A stretch of 64,000 nt of DNA from Atrina japonica (taxonomy: Eukaryota; Mollusca; Bivalvia; Pterioida; Pinnidae). A program made the position numbers and the translations under genes. Within the stretch, counting starts at the first letter, position 1. Each line of letters opens with the position of its first letter. Shown here one piece after another: positions 63,981-64,000 of the stretch. The stretch spans positions 834,501-898,500 of the forward strand of contig BROG01000251.1 in assembly GCA_030159075.1 (NCBI GenBank), written 5' to 3'. The notes under the pieces were generated by a model. That model ran no database searches. It was not told the DNA's origin and saw nothing but the letters and a program-made list of their open reading frames with translations.

Positions 63981-64000
63981 TTGAGATGGGTATGTCTCCT

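Overview
This is animal nuclear DNA, most likely from a bivalve or other lophotrochozoan mollusc. The one host gene has 16 short coding exons bounded by GT-AG introns. The SINEs, LINEs and retroelement tails match types I associate with mollusc genomes. The organism call is inference; the split gene is read directly.

HOST GENE. A half-transporter of the ABCG family, white/scarlet/brown type, lies on the minus strand. Its coding exons run from 51540 down to 4909, about 46.6 kb. Single-exon ORFs hardly show it, but the 16 exons join in perfect phase into about 546 residues: N-terminus, complete nucleotide-binding domain (Walker A, Q-loop, signature, Walker B, H-loop), linker and the first four membrane segments. 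The last roughly 100-140 residues must lie beyond the left edge. A second possible first exon (ATG at 39787) has the same splice phase as exon 1 and would give a protein about 45 residues shorter.

LAYOUT. 1-3.6 kb: decayed Ty3/gypsy-like pol (plus strand). 4-12.6 kb: exons 16-10, tandem repeats (22, 34, 52 bp and a long degenerate unit), a TTAA-flanked element and a fold-back repeat. 12.6-22.8 kb: a 10.2-kb intron with a broken pogo/Tigger-like transposase and a 6.2-kb stretch made mostly of A. 22.8-34.5 kb: exons 9-2 with several MITEs, tRNA-derived SINEs and 61- and 79-bp tandem repeats. 34.5-51.4 kb: a 17-kb first intron with a SINE, MITEs, segment duplications, a LINE with a 2A-like motif that is split by other elements and internally inverted, a 1.2-kb GATATC fold-back element, and a second LINE. 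51.4-51.54 kb: exon 1. 51.5-64 kb: a second fold-back repeat holding a retroelement tail, LINE fragments with tandem arrays that grew from their own coding sequence, and a 3.2-kb RTE-like LINE with a 13-bp target duplication inserted into another LINE that runs off the right edge.

HOW IT FITS TOGETHER. White-type ABCG half-transporters pair with a partner and move pigment precursors or related small molecules across vesicle membranes. Everything else here is mobile or repetitive DNA. All large coding elements (gypsy, pogo, the LINEs) lie on the plus strand, antisense to the host gene. Layered insertions with readable empty sites give a partial relative chronology.
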